From positions 1-34,826 of the forward strand of contig CAYUVK010000051.1 in assembly GCA_964448105.1 (NCBI GenBank): a DNA stretch of 34,826 nucleotides. Reading direction: 5' to 3'. Origin of the DNA: CAVQBP01 sp964448105. GTDB lineage: Bacteria; Bacteroidota; Ignavibacteria; Ignavibacteriales; Ignavibacteriaceae. Of this stretch, positions 32,864 through 34,826 are shown piece by piece. Positions within the stretch are counted from its first letter, which is position 1; every line of letters starts with the position of its first letter. The notes below the pieces were generated by a model that was not told the DNA's origin, made no database searches, and saw only the letters and a list, made by a program, of their open reading frames with translations. Both the position numbers and the translations under genes were made by a program.

Positions 32864-34024
32864 TTAACCGACAAACCTAAAACCATCAACAATTTTAGTT
32901 GTGAGTGCTCGCTGCAAAGGGAAAATTGCTGCCGCAATACCAATAATTATTATTGCGGATATTGCAAGAATTAAAGTGATAGGTTCTATCTGGAAAATCG
33001 GGAAAAAACCCTTGGGAATATTTGCTTCAAAACCTGCTACTATCGGGAAAATTAACAGTAAACCTAGAGCGCCGCCAAGTGCCGAAATAAATAATGATTC
33101 ACCCATTATCAAACCGGTTAGATGTTTTCCATTAAATCCGATTGCTTTAAATACAGCATATTCTTTTGTTCTTTCCCGGGCAGACATAATCATCGTATTT
33201 GCAAGTACAAGTAATATAATTCCTACAATTACAAAAGACATTACATTCATTGAAGTAATGATAGCACTTGATGAAGCAATGAATCCCTGCTGGAATGCTC
33301 TTTCAGTTTCAGTTTTGGTTTCCGCCGAAGAATTTTTAAATAATGCATCTATTTTATCAGATACAACGCTTGCATCATCGGGGTTTTTGATTTTTTCAAT
33401 GAACCAACCAATATCATTGGCTCTTCCGGGGGATTCCTGTTTCATTCTTTCATTAAGATAATCCCATTGGAAAAGCATTTGTGTAGCATCTGTGCTTTTA
33501 TATTTAGGTTGATAAATTCCGCGTATTACAAAATCCCATCTTCCCGGGAAAATATCACCATCGAGAGACATTACATCTCCAATTTTTAAATTATATTGTT
33601 TCGCAATATCTTTGCCGATAACACATGAATTTCGTTCTTTTTTAAAATTTTCAAGCTCCTTTTTACTTAATAAAAATTCCGGGTAAACATCAAAATAATT
33701 ATCTGCATCAACAGCCAGCCGTGAGAAGAAATTATTTTTATCTATATAAGTTCCGCCAAACCAGTTAGCATAACTTACATCGTCAACTCCGGGTATCTGG
33801 GAAATTTTATCAAGATAAGAATAGGGGAGGGGGAATATAAAAGAAACTGCATCACGTGTAACTAATCGATCAACAGATGAAGATTCAACGCCGGCATACC
33901 ATGCAGTAACTACCGTGCGAAGCAGACCGAAAGCGATAACTGCGATTGCAATTCCCAAAATAGTTAATAACGATCTTAGTTTATGCCGGAAAGAATTTCT
34001 AATTATTAATTTTACTATTTCCAT
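32864..34024 (-). CDS. ABC transporter permease, FtsX/MacB type (first)
   Basis: A 386-residue permease with the same layout as its neighbour: an N-terminal helix near 18-38, a large periplasmic domain, and C-terminal helices near 260-285, 310-332 and 350-372. The segment ERTKEYAVFKAIGFNGKHLTGLIMGESLF is split here as ERTKEYAVFKAIGFNG and HLTGLIMGESLF and is typical of the family. It overlaps the ATPase gene by 26 bases, with AAGGAG before its ATG. Its sequence differs from the second permease, so the two probably form a heterodimer, as LolC/LolE do. The substrate is unknown. Confidence 0.9.
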   Translation of the reverse strand: MEIVKLIIRNSFRHKLRSLLTILGIAIAVIAFGLLRTVVTAWYAGVESSSVDRLVTRDAVSFIFPLPYSYLDKISQIPGVDDVSYANWFGGTYIDKNNFFSRLAVDADNYFDVYPEFLLSKKELENFKKERNSCVIGKDIAKQYNLKIGDVMSLDGDIFPGRWDFVIRGIYQPKYKSTDATQMLFQWDYLNERMKQESPGRANDIGWFIEKIKNPDDASVVSDKIDALFKNSSAETKTETERAFQQGFIASSSAIITSMNVMSFVIVGIILLVLANTMIMSARERTKEYAVFKAIGFNGKHLTGLIMGESLFISALGGALGLLLIFPIVAGFEANIPKGFFPIFQIEPITLILAISAIIIIGIAAAIFPLQRALTTKIVDGFRFVG

Positions 34025-34703
34025 TGGTACTCCTTATTAGATCACCTTTCTCGAGGTGATGTAAAATTTTTGCTCTTTCTGCTGCATGAGGATCATGTGT
34101 AACTATAATAATTGTTTTTTTAAATTCAGTGTTCAGTTGTTCCATAAGTGCTAAGATTTCATCGGCAGAATTCTTATCGAGGTCTCCGGTCGGTTCATCA
34201 GCTACAAGAATTAGAGGATCGGTAACAAAAGCACGTGCAATAGCAACTCTCTGCTCCTGACCGCCAGAAAGCTGTTTAGGATAATGATTCATCCTATCAC
34301 CTAAACCGACTATAGACAAAGCAGTTTCAACATGCTGTCTTCTTTCAGCTTTAGATAAATTTGTAAGAAGAAGAGGTAGCTCAACATTATCATAAGCTGT
34401 TAAAACAGGAATTAAATTATAAAATTGAAATACAAATCCTACATTGGAAGACCGCCACTTTGCAAGAGCTGATTCATTTAAAGATGAAATTTCAGTTCCG
34501 TTGATATTAACTTCACCTTTAGTGGGTTTATCAATGCCAGCAATCAGATTAAGCAATGTAGTTTTACCGGAACCTGATGGTCCCATTAAAGCAACAAACT
34601 CTCCTTGAGCTATATTGAGATTTATATTATTCAAAACAGGAATTTCAAAATTATCACGCCAATAAGATTTTGATAAATCTTTAATCTGAATGAATTCAGG
34701 CAT
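33999..34703 (-). CDS. ABC transporter ATP-binding protein, LolD/MacB type
   Basis: A 234-residue nucleotide-binding subunit driving the two permeases encoded after it. It shows Walker A GPSGSGKTT (about 41-49), Q-loop FQFYNLIP (about 92), signature LSGGQEQRVAIARA (about 144), Walker B LILVADEPTGDLD (about 164) and the H-loop VTHD (about 200). The sequence is closest in feel to LolD/MacB-type ATPases that serve lipoprotein release or export systems. GGAG lies before the ATG. It is the first gene of a three-gene operon; no membrane fusion protein is next to it in the window. Confidence 0.94.
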   Translation of the reverse strand: MPEFIQIKDLSKSYWRDNFEIPVLNNINLNIAQGEFVALMGPSGSGKTTLLNLIAGIDKPTKGEVNINGTEISSLNESALAKWRSSNVGFVFQFYNLIPVLTAYDNVELPLLLTNLSKAERRQHVETALSIVGLGDRMNHYPKQLSGGQEQRVAIARAFVTDPLILVADEPTGDLDKNSADEILALMEQLNTEFKKTIIIVTHDPHAAERAKILHHLEKGDLIRSTNGNSKINN

Positions 34704-34716
34704 TTATTTCTCCTAC

Positions 34717-34729
34717 CCGGCAAAGCCGG
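34717..34729. repeat. Small hairpin in the leader of the ABC operon
   Basis: CCGGC and GCCGG arms around AAA lie about 14 bases before the ATPase start, directly upstream of its GGAG. It could affect translation, but it is short. The remaining leader to the window end shows nothing else. Confidence 0.3.
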
Positions 34730-34826
34730 AATTATTATATGTTTTTTAAAAAATTTCTAATCGTTTGTTTAACTTATAATTAATATATTTTCTTAATCTT
34801 GCTCTTTCCGAAGTTCCGAAGGAATT

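Noticed and set aside
32901..33461. 186-codon open frame on the plus strand
   Set aside because: It lies wholly within the first permease gene on the opposite strand, which has clear family features.
1..34826. CRISPR array, tRNA or rRNA genes, prophage or transposase
   Set aside because: No direct-repeat array, tRNA-like TTCGA loop with cloverleaf, rRNA segment or recombinase motif was seen on either strand.

Overview
The window is AT-rich, with tightly packed genes, frequent TTG starts and mostly weak Shine-Dalgarno sequences. The secreted multiheme cytochrome ends in a type IX secretion (T9SS) sorting domain carrying the YPNPFNPTT motif. A DUF2851 protein, a Nudix-type sugar regulator and a Bacteroidota-style promoter (TTTG / TAnnTTTG) are also present. 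Together these suggest a member of the Ignavibacteria or a close relative in the Bacteroidota/Chlorobiota group. This placement is inferred from gene content; no rRNA gene is present to confirm it.

Layout. (1) 1-3062: a xylose catabolic unit. xylB and xylA lie on the minus strand, with xylA cut by the window edge, and are divergent from a Nudix-fold regulator; a palindromic candidate operator sits just upstream of xylB. (2) 3096-4637: small accessory genes: a YbjQ-type protein, a 53-residue zinc-ribbon/membrane microprotein, and a TPR protein overlapping an unrecognised protein. (3) 4973-11011: a long plus-strand housekeeping run, purC, DUF971, pgsA, pgpA, cinA, thpR, recA, pyrF, led by a good candidate promoter before purC. 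(4) 11191-15008: a DUF2851 protein, converging on a minus-strand etfB-etfA-bifunctional nuclease operon. (5) 15168-20436: clpS, a methyltransferase, typA/bipA, a DUF4242 protein with a clear terminator, and pepD. (6) 20534-24084: a palindromic dispersed-type repeat, a SET-domain protein, a YihY-family membrane protein and a membrane-anchored MutS-like ATPase. (7) 24162-26643: the large exported multiheme cytochrome c and its terminator. (8) 26929-29640: purM, a single-domain response regulator and a P-II protein, separated by unusually long non-coding stretches. (9) 29693-34703: two envelope proteins, and an ABC exporter operon of one ATPase and two FtsX/MacB-fold permeases.

Most of the window is ordinary core metabolism (purine, pyrimidine and phospholipid synthesis, recombination, proteolysis, electron transfer). 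No CRISPR array, prophage, transposase or tRNA was seen, and I found no clear new multi-gene system. The points most worth a second look are the cytochrome with one CxCH site among eight CxxCH sites, the membrane-anchored MutS-like protein, the xylose regulator with a degenerate Nudix box and a nearby palindrome, the overlapping TPR/unknown gene pair, and the palindromic repeats.
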